Shown here piece by piece: positions 12,584 through 23,721 of a DNA stretch of 64,000 nt. The stretch covers positions 636,578,585-636,642,584 of the forward strand of contig OX422210.1 in NCBI GenBank assembly GCA_949130495.1, read 5' to 3'. The notes beneath the pieces were generated by a model, which saw only the letters and a program-made list of their open reading frames with translations, did not search any database and was not told the origin of the DNA. Position numbers and translations under genes: made by a program. The stretch is from Sambucus nigra. Lineage: Eukaryota; Streptophyta; Magnoliopsida; Dipsacales; Adoxaceae. Position 1 is the stretch's first letter, and each line of letters opens with the position of its first letter.

Positions 12584-12828
12584 AGAACCCTGAACTGGTG
12601 CAGGCTGTCGCTCGGGCTAGGTACCCCTGGGAACTCACTGTGCACGTCAAGGAGGCATCTAAAATGAGAGAGAAGTTTTATAAGTCCACAGTTAATATCT
12701 TGAAATAGCTTAAGAGCGTAAGATTCACAAAAGAGTACAATAAATCCTAAAATATAGGGCTCTATATCAAAGGATGCTACGCGGAAACATAACAAGTCAT
12801 ACAGATCCTAAGGACACTAGAACCTGAT

Positions 12829-12840
12829 GCTCTGATACCA
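12829..12840 (-). promoter_or_regulatory. Primer binding site of A (initiator Met tRNA)
   Basis: Minus-strand TGGTATCAGAGC, two bases inside the LTR edge at 12843. It is complementary to the 3' end of plant tRNA-iMet. Confidence 0.9.
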
Positions 12841-12842
12841 CC

Positions 12843-12856
12843 TGTGACACCTCGAC
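12843..12856 (-). repeat. 5' LTR of A, 14-bp stub
   Basis: TGTGACACCTCGAC is the outer end of the A LTR. B interrupts it here, and the rest of the LTR resumes at 31649. Confidence 0.9.
12852..12856. repeat. Target site duplication of B, left
   Basis: TCGAC before B and CCGAC after B (31644-31648). Four of five match. The mismatch is a C/T at the first C of a CCG context, the kind of cytosine plants methylate. Confidence 0.8.
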
Positions 12857-13019
12857 TGTAGACACCCCATTCTGTTACCCCCAACTCTCCTTAGGTCCCT
12901 AGTACCTCCCCTCATCACTACAAACCCAGGTCATATCCCGAGTATTGACCTACAAGCCATCGGGCACTTCCCGACTCAGTTTGACTAAAAAGTCAAACTC
13001 TTCATCTCGACTGAGACTA

Positions 13020-13600
13020 AATGAATCCTCGAAAGGAACCGAATACCCTTTCAACAGTTCATCCCGTGCGCGATTCCGACTTACCATGCGGACGAACGAT
13101 CCGTTTGCGTCCGAAACTTGATCCAGAGGCCACCGGGCGCTCCCGGGCTCTGTTTGACCTAATTCAACTCTTCAGCTCAACCGAGGCTAATTGAATCTTC
13201 AAAGGGAACTGAATACCCTTTCCAACGGTCCATCCCGTGCGCGATTTTGACTTACCATGTGGACGAATGATCCGTTTAACTCCAAGAGGTCACCGAACGC
13301 TTCCAGGGATCGGTTGACCAAAGTCAACTCCCCAAATCGGGTCAAACTCTTTGGAATGTCGAAGTAAATCTCCTAACCTTTCCAATGGTCTGCCCCGTGT
13401 GAGTTTTGGACTCACCATGCGGATGAACGATCCGTTTGCGTCCGAACGATTCCCCATCCAATGGACCGACAAACGCTTCCGTGCCATATTTGACCCAAAG
13501 TAAACTCCCGAACCCGGGAGAGGTCTAAGGTCTTTCAAAGGTTTCTGAATTACCTTTCCAACGGTATGCCCCGTGCACGATTCTGACCAATGGTTTTCCC
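13020..13600 (+). repeat. ~165-bp U3 tandem repeats
   Basis: The phrase 'cccgtgcgcgatt...gacttaccatgcggacgaa', or diverged forms of it, recurs with anchors at about 13063, 13234, 13393 and 13569. The matching copies in the 3' LTR are at about 29765, 29934, 30093 and 30271. Tandem U3 units are common enhancers in retroelements; that role is inferred here. Confidence 0.8.
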
Positions 13601-13659
13601 TCGGCAGCCAATTTCTCGAAAAGTCCTGAAACACACTACCAAACGGCAGGTTCCAGACC

Positions 13660-13710
13660 CTGCCTATCGGCAGGTGCCGATAGGCAGGAGAAAATCTATG
13701 CCGATCGGCA
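13660..13710 (+). promoter_or_regulatory. TGCCGATCGGCA palindromes of LTR B
   Basis: TGCCTATCGGCA and TGCCGATAGGCA lie back to back at 13661-13687, and the perfect palindrome TGCCGATCGGCA is at 13699-13710, only 12 bp upstream of TATAAAAG. The 3' LTR copy (30364-30411) is mutated at several of these positions by C/T or G/A changes. Confidence 0.85.
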
Positions 13711-13722
13711 GTGACTTGAGCC

Positions 13723-13730
13723 TATAAAAG
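13723..13730 (+). promoter_or_regulatory. TATA box of LTR B
   Basis: CCTATAAAAGGAGG is a strong consensus, and the same sequence is kept in the 3' LTR at about 30424. Confidence 0.8.
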
Positions 13731-14938
13731 GAGGCCTTCACCTCATTTTCAAGAGGAGCCCAGATCTAATAAAATTCACTCTCAACGAATCCCAGAAACC
13801 TCTCTCTAAGGCAGCGTGATTCCAACCTCCAAATACCTTTTTTACTTCCACTTTTCATCATCCTTTTCATCAAACTTGGTGAATTATCCACTCTCCATCA
13901 TCATCTAAGTGCAAGGGCTGCTCTCCAACATTCAAGATCAAGCTCAAGATCTTCAAGAAGGTCCAACTTTCTCAAACTCTCTCTTAAATCCTCTTAAATT
14001 CTCAATAACTTGTTTTCTTACTTAGCACTTTTATTATCTCATCTCGCACATCCTAATATACTTTTTATTTAGTATTATTGCACATCTCTTATTTTCATAC
14101 AAATAAAACCCAACAAATAAGAAAAAGAGGGTTTGCTCATAAATTCCAAATAGGGAGTCTCATACTTTTCTCACACTTTTCCCACAAATAAAACACTTTC
14201 CCCCCCCCCCCCCACACACACACACTCACAAATAAGGGATCCCCCATTTGGATTTATGGGATAAACCCCACCCCTCGTTTTTTATGCGAACTACGTGGAC
14301 TTTGATGCCTTTATAGGCTACGTAGGCGTCTCGGGGTAAAACTCAAGACTCGAGTTCTTTTCTCACTTTTTCTCTAAATCTAATCTTCTTATATTCTATG
14401 TACTTTCCCTTAGTGACGTATTACTCCATATGCGTTATCGTTCCATTATAACGATCAACGTAAGGGTAATCGCATAAATCTTATTTTTTTAATATTATTC
14501 CTATATCTTCCTACGGATGACTCGCTTTATCTTTTCCATGATACAAGTCGAGGATTCCTATCTCCATTATATATATACACATGCACACATATCACGGGGG
14601 AAATATAAAGGAAAATAGCAAATATCAATGAGAGACCGAAAGGGCAGAATGGGTGCCTAACACCTTCCCATTTCGTAACTTAGCCTCCGAACCCTTCTCG
14701 AATCATTTTGGTTTCGCATTCACCAGTATGTCTTTGGATGACATCCTTCGGGATGGCTTCCCCTTCTTCTTTTGTCTGTTTTGAGTAAAATAGACTAGCA
14801 ACTCTGAATCTCTCTACATTTTTTACACCTCATCTCAAATGACGTCGGCTGAAGCGCTCTCGAGAGGGATGGTGAGACCTGAAGGATCCTTTCCCTTCAC
14901 ATGACCGCCCGCTCGGCGAGGATCGGGGATGGCCACAG

Positions 14939-14956
14939 TGGCGACTCTACTGGGGA
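14939..14956 (+). promoter_or_regulatory. Primer binding site of B
   Basis: TGGCGACTCTACTGGGGA starts one base after the LTR. This is the Ogre/Tat-type PBS, which I recall as complementary to a tRNA-Arg 3' end; the tRNA identity should be confirmed. Confidence 0.85.
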
Positions 14957-16227
14957 TATGTGTATTTTGAGGGCTTGACTCTATTTGCATGGATGCTATA
15001 TTTGTTTATGTTTCCCCCCATATCTGCATGTTCCCCCTTTTCCATGTATATCCCATGCTTATGCTTATGTTCACACACTTGTAGAAAATTCTCCATGTAC
15101 ACTTCACACCACGTTCACCTAGGATCACATATATCCGCATGTTTCACGCATCACCCATCCATACTTGGTGTACCTTTGGTACTCGTACTTTGCTCCCTGT
15201 TTGGCATAATCAAGAAAGGCATTCTCATTATAAGATACTAATAAGAGAATCATGCATGATTTACACGACGTCACCAAAGAGCATTGTTATTGACCAAATT
15301 TTACCCAGTAACTGGAGGGTCACTTCGTGATGGGCGCTGGTCCAGCAGGTCGCAGTTAGCCTAAGCGATATGACTCTCACCTTCCATTGGCCAAGTACCT
15401 TCGACGTTTATCAAACGGTTCCCCCGCATTGTACTGCTTGACCGAAGTCATGACGGGAGGTATATCACAAGGAATTCGTTCACGTAAGCCGAGTATATTG
15501 AATTTGCTCTCACACGTACCTTCCCCATGAGGTATATAGTGAAGCAATTCACGTACACTTAGGTATATCAAATGGCTTGTCCACACGTACCGATTGCCCG
15601 TAAAAGCAAGACGTTTATCATCGAAGTCACGCCAAAGGGGGGAACCCATTCCGATTCACCCAACCAACTGCATACCCGCATATAGATGTCAAACCTAGGA
15701 CACACACTTTAGATTATCGATTTCAACCCGAAACCCTGTCGAAATTTCGGGTCGAGCTACCGCCCAATTTTTGCGCATTTTTAAAATGGGACCCTATCCA
15801 TGAGCCTGGTTACAAGTCCAGCCGTAGCTTTGTATATATTAAAAATCCCAGTTTTCCAGGCTCGGGTCCTGGCCGGCATTGCATTTAGGAGAATTAAATA
15901 CAAGTGAGAACATAATAATCGTAATAACCATGCTGAGTTTTGTCTCCAAAAACATTTCTCCCTTCTTTATCAAAAATCCAAAAACATTTTTCCCTTCTCT
16001 ATCAAAAATCCAAAAATATTTTTCTCTTCTTTATCAAAAATCTAAAAATAGTTTCTTCCTTTTTTTTAAAAAAAAATATATATATATAAATCCCATTCTA
16101 CGCCTTCTCAAGTCAATCGTAAGCCCTTGGCCTGGCTCCCTATTGGCTTCGGTCTTCAGTCAAATCACCCCGGAGTTTCGTCCGTTCCTCTACTAATTCT
16201 TCCAAGTCCTAAATCCATTCACTTTCC
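14957..16227 (+). other. Leader of B without coding content
   Basis: About 1.27 kb between the PBS and the gag ATG. The short ORFs (for example 14960-15241 and 15377-15649 on the minus strand) have no recognisable domain. A 32-bp unit is repeated about three times at 15945-16040. Confidence 0.7.
15945..16040 (+). repeat. 32-bp tandem repeat in leader of B
   Basis: Three consecutive T-rich units of the form 'ccaaaaacatt...tatcaaaaat', differing by a few bases, shortly before gag. Confidence 0.85.
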
Positions 16228-18006
16228 ATGGAGAATACAGATCAAGCACCAGTCATACAGCCGGATCTGACGACAGTCCTAGCTCAGCTCATGTCCAAGA
16301 TTGACAACCTCCAAACCGAGGTCCGAGAGATGCAACGAAACCAGGTTCTAATTCCTCAAGAGCCTGAGGCCCTATTCCCTCTTCCTATGGGTCCACCCGA
16401 GCCTATCTGGGTTCCCGAAGAATATCAGCATGCTCCGCGTTCCCCACCGATCAATGGGCCGCCGCTTGCCCAGCTTCTGATGCCAAATATTGCCCAGCCT
16501 ATGGCTAACCTGCCTATGGTTGCTAATCCAAAAGAGGAGGAGATGAATAAAGTCAAAGAGGATCTCAAGATTCTCACCAAGAAGTTTGACCAAGTCAGGA
16601 TCTTTGGTAATTACATGGACTACACCCACATGTCTTCTTATCCTAAAATGAGGTTACCCAAGAAGTTCAAGATGCTAAATATCGAGAAGTTCGTAGGGAG
16701 TGGACCCTCGATTGTTCATCTTCACAGTTATCATCGTTCCATGACTCTACTAGGGGCTTATGAAGAAGTGATGGCCCAATTATTTCAGCAAACTTTAAAT
16801 TTTAGTGCCCTCCGATGGTTTTTATCCCTTGAGGAATCCAGAATCCGTAACTGGGAGGATGTAGCCCGAGAATTCATGTCGCAATATAAATACAACGAAG
16901 AGCTTGAGGTCACCCGTCGTGATTTAGAGCTACTCAAACAGAACCCTGGGAAATCACTCAGTAACTTCATAACCCGATGGATGGAATACGCAGCTACCAA
17001 GACCAATCGGTCATCCGAGGAAGAACAGGTCAACATAGTGAAGAAGAACTTCTTGCCCCATGTTCGAGCGACGATGGGAAGACAATACTATCCCCACTTC
17101 CGAGCTCTCAGAGAGGCTAGAGTAGAAATTGAGGAAAGCCTCGTTAAAACAGAGGTTGAACCAAAGAAGGTGTCCAGACAGTTCACCCCTAGAAAGTATG
17201 ACAAGCCTGCCAGTGCTACCATCTCAACCATCAATAACATCTCTCAACCAACCACATCATGGGCACCAGAAAGCCGCCCTGCCCCCATAAGAAGGGAATA
17301 CACTGAGCTTCATGCTCCCCTCTCCAAAGTTTACCAAGCCCTATTAAGCCGAAACCTCATCAAACCCTTGGATCCCCGTCCATTGCCAAATCCACTCCCA
17401 AGAAACTTCAAGGCCGATGCTCATTGCGCCTTTCACCAAACTGCCGGCCATACCACCGGCCAATGCTTTCACCTTCGAAACATAATCCAAGATCTCATTG
17501 ATCGGGGTGCCATCGCCTCACTAGCCAATCCTAAGCCAAACACTACTCACAATTCACTTCCAAATCATGCCAATGCCCCCTTCTTAGAAGAAAACCAAAA
17601 TTTGGATCCATCAACTCAAATCACACCCATATACTCTCCTAAACCTCTTCAAATTTTCTCATATTTCCTCCTACACCCTACTAGCTTCGCTGATCAGGCA
17701 CTATCACTCCTTACCAGAGCATGCATCGTTGTCCGTACCCGTTCTAAAAATGGAGCTATGGAATTGTCAGAAGTGTTGAACCAACTCCTAGAGTTCGGGC
17801 TAAAAATGGTCATCGATTGTCAGAGGTTCAGTACACTGTTCTTAGAAGCACGAAAGTGGGCTCGAGATTCAGACAGGTGGGTGGTACCAACCGACGAAGT
17901 CAGCCTAGATGATGTGGTCCAGATTATGACAGAATTATTCGGGCAAACCAACAGCATTTGTAGTATCACCGGGTTACTTGACACTTTGAAGCTACAAAGG
18001 ATCTAA
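16228..18006 (+). pseudogene. Gag of element B
   Basis: Capsid/nucleocapsid precursor, 592 residues to the first stop. Residues 20-40 look coiled-coil-like. A proline-rich stretch follows to about 100. The Tat-type Retrotrans_gag domain spans about 130-300 (MRLPKKFKML, LRWFLSLEE, WEDVAREFMSQY, FITRWMEYAA). A CHHC-type knuckle, CAFHQTAGHTTGQC, lies near residue 400. The ATG at 16228 is the first good start after the leader. The frame continues past TAA stops at 18004 and 18241 into the protease without any frameshift, so the original product was a long Gag-Pol polyprotein. Confidence 0.9.
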
Positions 18007-18261
18007 GTCCCTTCGATCACACATATCCCCACAGAATGGGAGGACCTGTATAAAGAAGCCTTTGAAGTTGTGGAATGCATTGAATTTACATGGAAAGACA
18101 GACTTGTTGCCACCAGACGGGGGGAAGAATTGAAAGATTCGAGCGAAGAACAAGCTTCAAGAAGAGCTGGCCCAGTAGCCGACATATATGGGATGATATC
18201 ATTTGAAGAACTCCTCGGAGAAATAAACAGGGTGGAAGAATAACCTGAGATTAACGAGGAA

Positions 18262-18984
18262 ATGGGATTCATGTTCTTTCCTTCTTCAATAAATCACATG
18301 ACCAAATCAGGGAGACATTACCAGGTTCTAAGCTCACTACCAGCAAATGATAAAGGGAAGGGCGTTGAAAACCTTCCTATGCCAGAGATGACCATTGAGG
18401 AGAGCAAGATCCTCGATCAACTGAAGAAAACTCAAGCTAACATCATTCTATGGGGAATTTTTATGTTTTCTCAGCTACACAGAAATGCTTTAATCAAATT
18501 GCTCACTAGACCCACAGTTTCTCCCTCTATCTCACCAGAAGAAGCGGTAAATCTGGTCAGATCCTTGACCTCTACCCGAATGCTATCATTTTCTGAAGAA
18601 GAAATCCCCAAAATTGGGCCAAATCACAATCATGCACTCAACATCTCCGTCGAAGTTATGAGGAAGGTCGTGCCACTCTCCCTTGTCGATAACGGATCCG
18701 CCTTGAATGTTTGCCCTCTGAGAACCTTCAAGTGTTAAGGCCTGAAAAAAAGCGACATCTCCCCAACCTCCGTCGTTGTACGTGCCTACGATAATACTCT
18801 TCGGGAGGTGATGGGACCCATAAAACTTGTAATAGGGGTTGGCCCTATAAACCCAGTCGTTGAATTCCAAGTCATAGACATCCCAGCTTGCTTCAACATG
18901 TTGCTCGGACGACCCTGGCTCCACAATATCAAGGGTGTGTCTTCCTCACTCCATCAGAAATTGAAGTTCTTCGCCGACGGGTGA
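18262..18984 (+). pseudogene. Aspartic protease region, element B
   Basis: Retropepsin of the Tat type. SLVDNGSALNVCPL (~18690) carries the catalytic Asp in the lineage's DNGS context rather than DTGS. It is followed by VVVRAYDNTLREV, FQVIDIP and the flap-distal LLGRPWLH near 18903-18925. Stops at 18736 (TAA) and 18982 (TGA) break it. The reading frame is the same as gag and RT. Confidence 0.88.
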
Positions 18985-20040
18985 GTCATCACCATTTTGG
19001 GCGACGACGAAAATGTCGAGGGTGCAAGCACCAGCAGTCCAATCCTTGAGATACAGTACGGGTCAAATGATATGCTCCTATCAGGATTCCAAGTTGAGCC
19101 ACTCCTACTCCCAGCAGGGGACGGTTTCAAAGAAAGGGTTCATCCAGAATATGACCCTCATGGAAATGTCAATGTGATTCAGATGCTCAGAAACATGCAC
19201 TTCATGCCCGGACTGGGGCTAGGGCAAAGGCAGCAAGGGATACTTGAGCCCATCAAACTGAAGAAAGCTTTCCCTCCTTGCGGCTTAGGGTATCAACCAT
19301 CAGAACAAGAGCTCGGAATGATCCCCCAGTCTCAACCAAAGAGAAGATTAGACTACATCCCAACTATCTCAAGAGACTCCTTGAATGGACGATTTATCAA
19401 AGAAGGCGAAGACTTCCCCTTTTGCAATTTTCCAGAACTATGGTACGACCACACAGACAAGAAGATGAAGCCTGGAATGGAGATCTTTTTCCGAGATAGC
19501 TACCCATGGGTTGAAAGTTTCCAACATCGCGTACAACCGCTCATCAAAGATAGCAAAGAGACTGAGGAAAGTGATTATGAAGATTCCTTTAACTTACAGA
19601 CACTGGGGCTGGCACTCTACATGGTTCATTCAGGCACTACATCAATGGATCCATCCCGTCTGATTAAAGCTGCTGATACACCCCTCCTCAACTGGCATGC
19701 TGCGCTAGTTCTCCCTCTTGAAATCTCCCCTAACCCCAATGTTTACCCTATTTCTTCTTCTGTTGTCTATCCTTATTCAAATGTAATCGAGACCTCTTTT
19801 GATAAGGTTCTCAATGTTGTTTTTCCTATCAATGAAATAAACGAAGATTTTGAGTATTTTGTTGTGCCTTACATTAACTGCTTGGGTTCTAATCAAACTT
19901 TTGATGATGATGATTTTGAAAATGAACAATTCTTAACTGATCTAAATAAGGTTAATAATAAACAATATAACCGCGTTCAAGTTAATGAAGAAGAGACTGT
20001 TGTTATTAATCTCGGTTCTAGCAGCCAATTGCGCGAGATT
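18985..20040 (+). pseudogene. G-patch and spacer between protease and RT, element B
   Basis: Contains a G-patch-like motif, MLRNMHFMPGLGLGQ (~19180-19225), a glycine-rich RNA-binding type that some retroelements carry after the protease. From about 19690 to 19990 the sequence becomes T-rich and codes an acidic, Asn-rich stretch with no recognised domain. In Ogre elements an intron lies between protease and RT, and this stretch occupies that place. The frame is nevertheless open through it and I could not fix a donor and acceptor, so intron status is unproven. Confidence 0.7.
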
Positions 20041-21010
20041 AGGATAGGGGCCACCCTTGACCCGTATGAGCGTGCACAACTCGAAGAATTTCTGAAGGAG
20101 TTCATGGATGTCTTCACATGGTCCTATGATGACATGCCCGACATTGATCCTGAAATAGCTCAGCCTGAGATCCCCACTCTCCCAGATTACAAGCCGGTTA
20201 AACCAAAATTGAGAAAACTTCGCACCGAATGGTCGCTCAAGGTCAAAGAAGAGGTGGTCAAACTGTTAAACGTGGGCTTCATTCGGGTGATCGAATATCC
20301 CACATGGCTAGCCAACATAGTACCTGTGCCGAAATCTGGAGGGAAGGTTCGAATGTGTGTAGACTGCCGAGATTTAAATAAAGCTTCCCCAAAGGATGAT
20401 TATCCGCTACCCAATATCGACATGATCGTGGATAACACATCCAGTCATGCTCTCAAGTCATTCGTCGATAGGTTTTCCTGATACAACCAAATCAAGATGC
20501 ACCCAGACCACCAAGAAAAAACCGCATTCATCACCCCATGGGGAACCTTTTGCTACACTGTTATGTCATTTGGTCTCAAGAATGCTGGGGCTACCTACCA
20601 AAGGGCTGCCACAACCATCCTGCATGATCTGATTCACAAAGAAGTCGAGGTTTATGTGGATGATATGATTATCAAGTCCAAAACTAGAGAAGGTCATGTT
20701 CCCGCTCTTCGGAAGTTCTTCGAACGACTGCGACGGTATCAGATGAGACTCAATACACAAAAATGTGCCTTCGGCATTACAAAGGAAAAACTCTTGGGAT
20801 TCATGGTCAGCGAAAATGGGATAGAAGCAGATCCTGCAAAGCTGAAGGCCATACTTGAGATGCCACCACCCCGAACAGAGAAAGAAGTCCGAGGTTTTCT
20901 TGGGAAATTACAATATATTAGCCGGTTCATCATCCAGCTAACCTCCATCTTTGAATCGATCTTCAAGCTCCTCCGAAAGGATTCAAACAAGGTTTGGAAT
21001 GAGGCCTGCC
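20041..21010 (+). pseudogene. Reverse transcriptase, element B
   Basis: RT of the Tat lineage. DVFTWSYDDMPDID precedes the domain. Then come RMCVDCRDLNKASP, a stop (TGA at 20479) in place of the Trp before YNQIKM, TFCYTVMSFGLKNAGATYQR, the catalytic YVDDMIIKS (20651-20677), LGFMVSENGIE, and FLGKLQYISRFI in the connection region. The frame is continuous with protease and RNase H. Confidence 0.93.
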
Positions 21011-21450
21011 AAGAAGCTTTTGACCGAATCAAAAAATATCTGACCCAACCGCCAGTGCTCATGCCACCACAGCCTGGTCTCCCTTTGCTCCTATACCTAA
21101 CCATAATCGACACTGCAGCTGGGGCTTTGCTAACCCAATACCTTGAAAACTCTCGTAAAGAAAGAGCCATCTATTATGCCAGTCGTAAATTGGTCGAGTA
21201 CGAGGTCAACTACACTGCTTTGGAAAAGGCGTGTGTCGCACTTGTCTAGGTCACCCAAAAGTTGCGACACTACATGCTCGCCTTCCCCATCAAACTTATA
21301 TCCCGAATGAATCCCATCAAATACCTGCTTGAGAAACCCGCCTTATCTAGTCAAATGGCCCGATGGTTAATGCTCCTAACCAAGTTCGATATTGTGTACG
21401 TCACACAGAAAGCTGTTAAAGGAAGAGCCATCTCTGACTACTTCGCCGAT
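21011..21450 (+). pseudogene. RNase H (RT-linked), element B
   Basis: The RT-linked RNase H. AFDRIKKYL and LLLYLTIIDTAAGALL mark the start of the fold, where the usual first catalytic Asp context has changed to TIIDTAA. IYYASRKLVEYEVNYTALEKAC follows. A TAG at 21247 replaces a likely Trp codon before VTQKLRHYML. The tether DYFADYP closes the domain. In Tat elements this domain is usually degenerate and backed up by a second RNase H. Confidence 0.88.
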
Positions 21451-21906
21451 TACCCCGTAGAAGAAGCAAATGCCTGGATCTCCGAATTACCAGATGAAAA
21501 TATCCTCTGCACCGCTAAAGACAACCTTCGATGGCAAATGTTCTTTGAAGGCGCTGCCAATAAAAAGGGATATGGCATTGGGATACTTCTGATCGCCCCA
21601 GATGACTCCCACACTCCCATCTCCATTAAATTGGATTTCCCTTGCACCAATAACATAACGGAATACGAGGAATGTACCGTAGGCCTCAAAGTTGCTCTCA
21701 AGAAAGGTATTCAATACCTTGATGTCTACGGGGATTCTGCCCTTATCATCGGTCAAGTGCTCAGAAAGTGGAAAGTCAAGGACGAAAAGCTCTAACCCTT
21801 CCATGCCCACTTAGAAGAGTTAGCCTTCCGATTTCGAGATATCACCTTCCATTACCTACCCCGAGCAAAGAATAACCTATTCGATGCTCTCGCTACCTTA
21901 GCCTCC
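21451..21906 (+). pseudogene. Second (archaeal-type) RNase H, element B
   Basis: Tat elements carry an additional archaeal-like RNase H between RNase H and integrase. Here WQMFFEGAANKKGYGIGI has Glu where the family normally has the first catalytic Asp (FDGA). ITEYEECTVGLKVAL supplies the Glu helix, VYGDSALIIGQV the second Asp, and NNLFDALATLAS the C-terminal Asp. TAA at 21793 interrupts it after DEKL. The FEGA change suggests that either activity was already lost or Glu substitutes. Confidence 0.88.
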
Positions 21907-23271
21907 ATGATCGACATGCCCGAGGGAATAACAATGACCCCCTTCTTAGTTCAAAAGCAAGACAAACCGACCCATTGCTACCATATTGAGCTTATCTCCA
22001 TCGAAGATCCCGAACTAGCCGATTACTGGTACTACAATATCTGGTGCCTCCTCAAATATGGTAGGTATCCCGAGGGTTCCAACAAGAAAGACCGAACAAC
22101 CCTCCGAAGACTGGATGCCCAGTACATCATCTATCATAAAGCTCTACTCAAGAGGAACTTTGATGGAACTCATCTACACTGTATCGCAGGGGTTGAGATT
22201 AAGAAGATAATGCAGAAAATCCACAATGAGGAATGCAGACCCCACATGAATGGTCACATGCTTGCCAAGAAGATCATCCGACAGGGCTACTACTGGACCA
22301 CCATGACCTGGGACTGCACCGCCTATGTCCGGAGATGCCTTAAATGCTAACAATTCTCCAATCTTTAATATCTACCTCTGCGAGAATTATACAGCATGAC
22401 CTCTCCCTGGTCGTTCTCCACCTGGGGTGTCGACATCATAGGGAAGGTTACACCAAAGGCTTCAAACGGACATAAATTCATCCTTGTCGCCATTGATTAC
22501 TTCACCAAATGGGTTGAAGCTGAGTCATACGCAGTGTTGAACGCCAAGAAAGTGGCCAAATTCCTCAAGAAGAATATTATTTATCGATATGGGGTCCCGC
22601 ACGAGCTAGTGTCAGATAACGGGTTGCATTTCAAAGCAGAAGTCGCAGAAGGGATCAACGAGTACGGGATTCAAAGACAGAAACCTTCTCCCTACCAACC
22701 TCAGACCAATGGTGCAGTTGAAGCCGCCAACAAGAACCTCAAAGCTATCATCAGCAAGATGACCGAAAGTTATAGGGATTGGGCCGACCGGATCCCGTTC
22801 GCCCTCTGGGGCTATCGAACCTCAATCCGAACCTCTACTGGGGCTACCCCTTACTCCCTGGTCTACGGCCTGGAAGCAGTCCTACCTGTGGAGCTGGCAA
22901 TACCCTCGCTACGCGTCATGCTCAAAAAAAAAGTTAGCGAAGAAGACTGGTGCCAAAGTCGTCTTGATGAGCTAGCCCTCCTAGATGACGGAAGATTAAA
23001 AGCTCTTTACCACATACAGGGGTACCATCACCAAATAGAACGATCATTCAACAAGAAAGTCAAGGACCGCAGTGTCCGGGAGGGGGACTTAGCCCTCAAA
23101 GAGATAATATAACCCATCTGGGACCACAAAGGGAAATTCAAGCCCAATTGGAGCAGCCCCTACATTATGAAAAAAATATTATCCGACGGTGTCGCTATGG
23201 TCACTGACCTAGATGGGGAAGAGATGGCTCGTCCAGTCAACCTGAACCGTCTCAAGAAATTCTACCCCTAG
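21907..23271 (+). pseudogene. Integrase, element B
   Basis: DDE integrase that would insert B. The zinc-binding HHCC region is HMNGHML...CTAYVRRCLKC (~22250-22347). The core has WGVDIIGKV, FTKWVEAE, LVSDNGLHF and NGAVEAANKNL, so all three acidic catalytic positions are present. ALWGYRTSIRTSTGATPY and VLPVELAIPS follow. Past a TAA at 23110 the C-terminal tail reads KPNWSSPYIMKKI and ends at the natural TAG at 23269-23271. Stops at 22348 and 22366 break the region just after the zinc domain. There is no chromodomain, as expected for Tat. Confidence 0.93.
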
Positions 23272-23721
23272 TCCGAAATCTCGGCGCGCTACGACTCTTC
23301 TCATCCCCCTTCTATTCTTAAAAAAAATAAAAAAAAATAAAAATTTTCATTTCCCTCTACCCAGAACTACGTGGGCCTGATCCTCTGCAAAAAACTATTT
23401 TCAAACAGATAAAAAACTTTTTCAAAAACCCCAGAGGTACGTAGGCAGCTCATACACCTCCGAGAATGGCGGTTCACTCTAAGGAATACTTGAACAAAAG
23501 GATTATGTATGCCTTAGCGATCAGTATAGATAATTCAAAATACAAAAATCATCGAAAGGCACGGCTAGATGATCAGAAACTTGTTTATTTCATTAATAAG
23601 AAATTACAGTACGGATTACATAAGAAAAGGAACGGATAACTCCCTTCCCCCTATTACCATAAAAAGCCAAATAAAATCCCCACATCTATTCCCTATTACA
23701 TAAATAAACTCTCCAAGAGTC
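23272..23721 (+). other. Spacer between pol of B and antisense genes
   Basis: A-rich, non-coding on both strands as far as I can see. It is the shared 3' side of pol and of the antisense gene that ends at 23722, so convergent transcripts would overlap here. Confidence 0.6.

Larger units (their letters stand above)
12857..14937 (+). repeat. 5' LTR of B
   Basis: 2,081 bp, matching 29558-31643 with scattered differences. U3 contains four diverged ~165-bp tandem units and a palindrome cluster, then a TATA box at 13723. The R/U5 part has simple C and AC runs at 14200-14224 that are largely lost in the 3' copy. Confidence 0.95.

Noticed and set aside
12580..12795. Minus ORF between the PBS and gag of A
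   Set aside because: Leader sequence with no recognisable content; gag begins at the ATG at 12583.
13290..13634. 114-codon minus ORF, partly repeated at 29991-30188
   Set aside because: Lies in the U3 tandem repeats of LTR B and is not kept intact in the other LTR; no domain.
18586..18924. 112-codon ORF opposite to the protease of B
   Set aside because: Shadow of the protease coding strand; the sense strand has clear family motifs.
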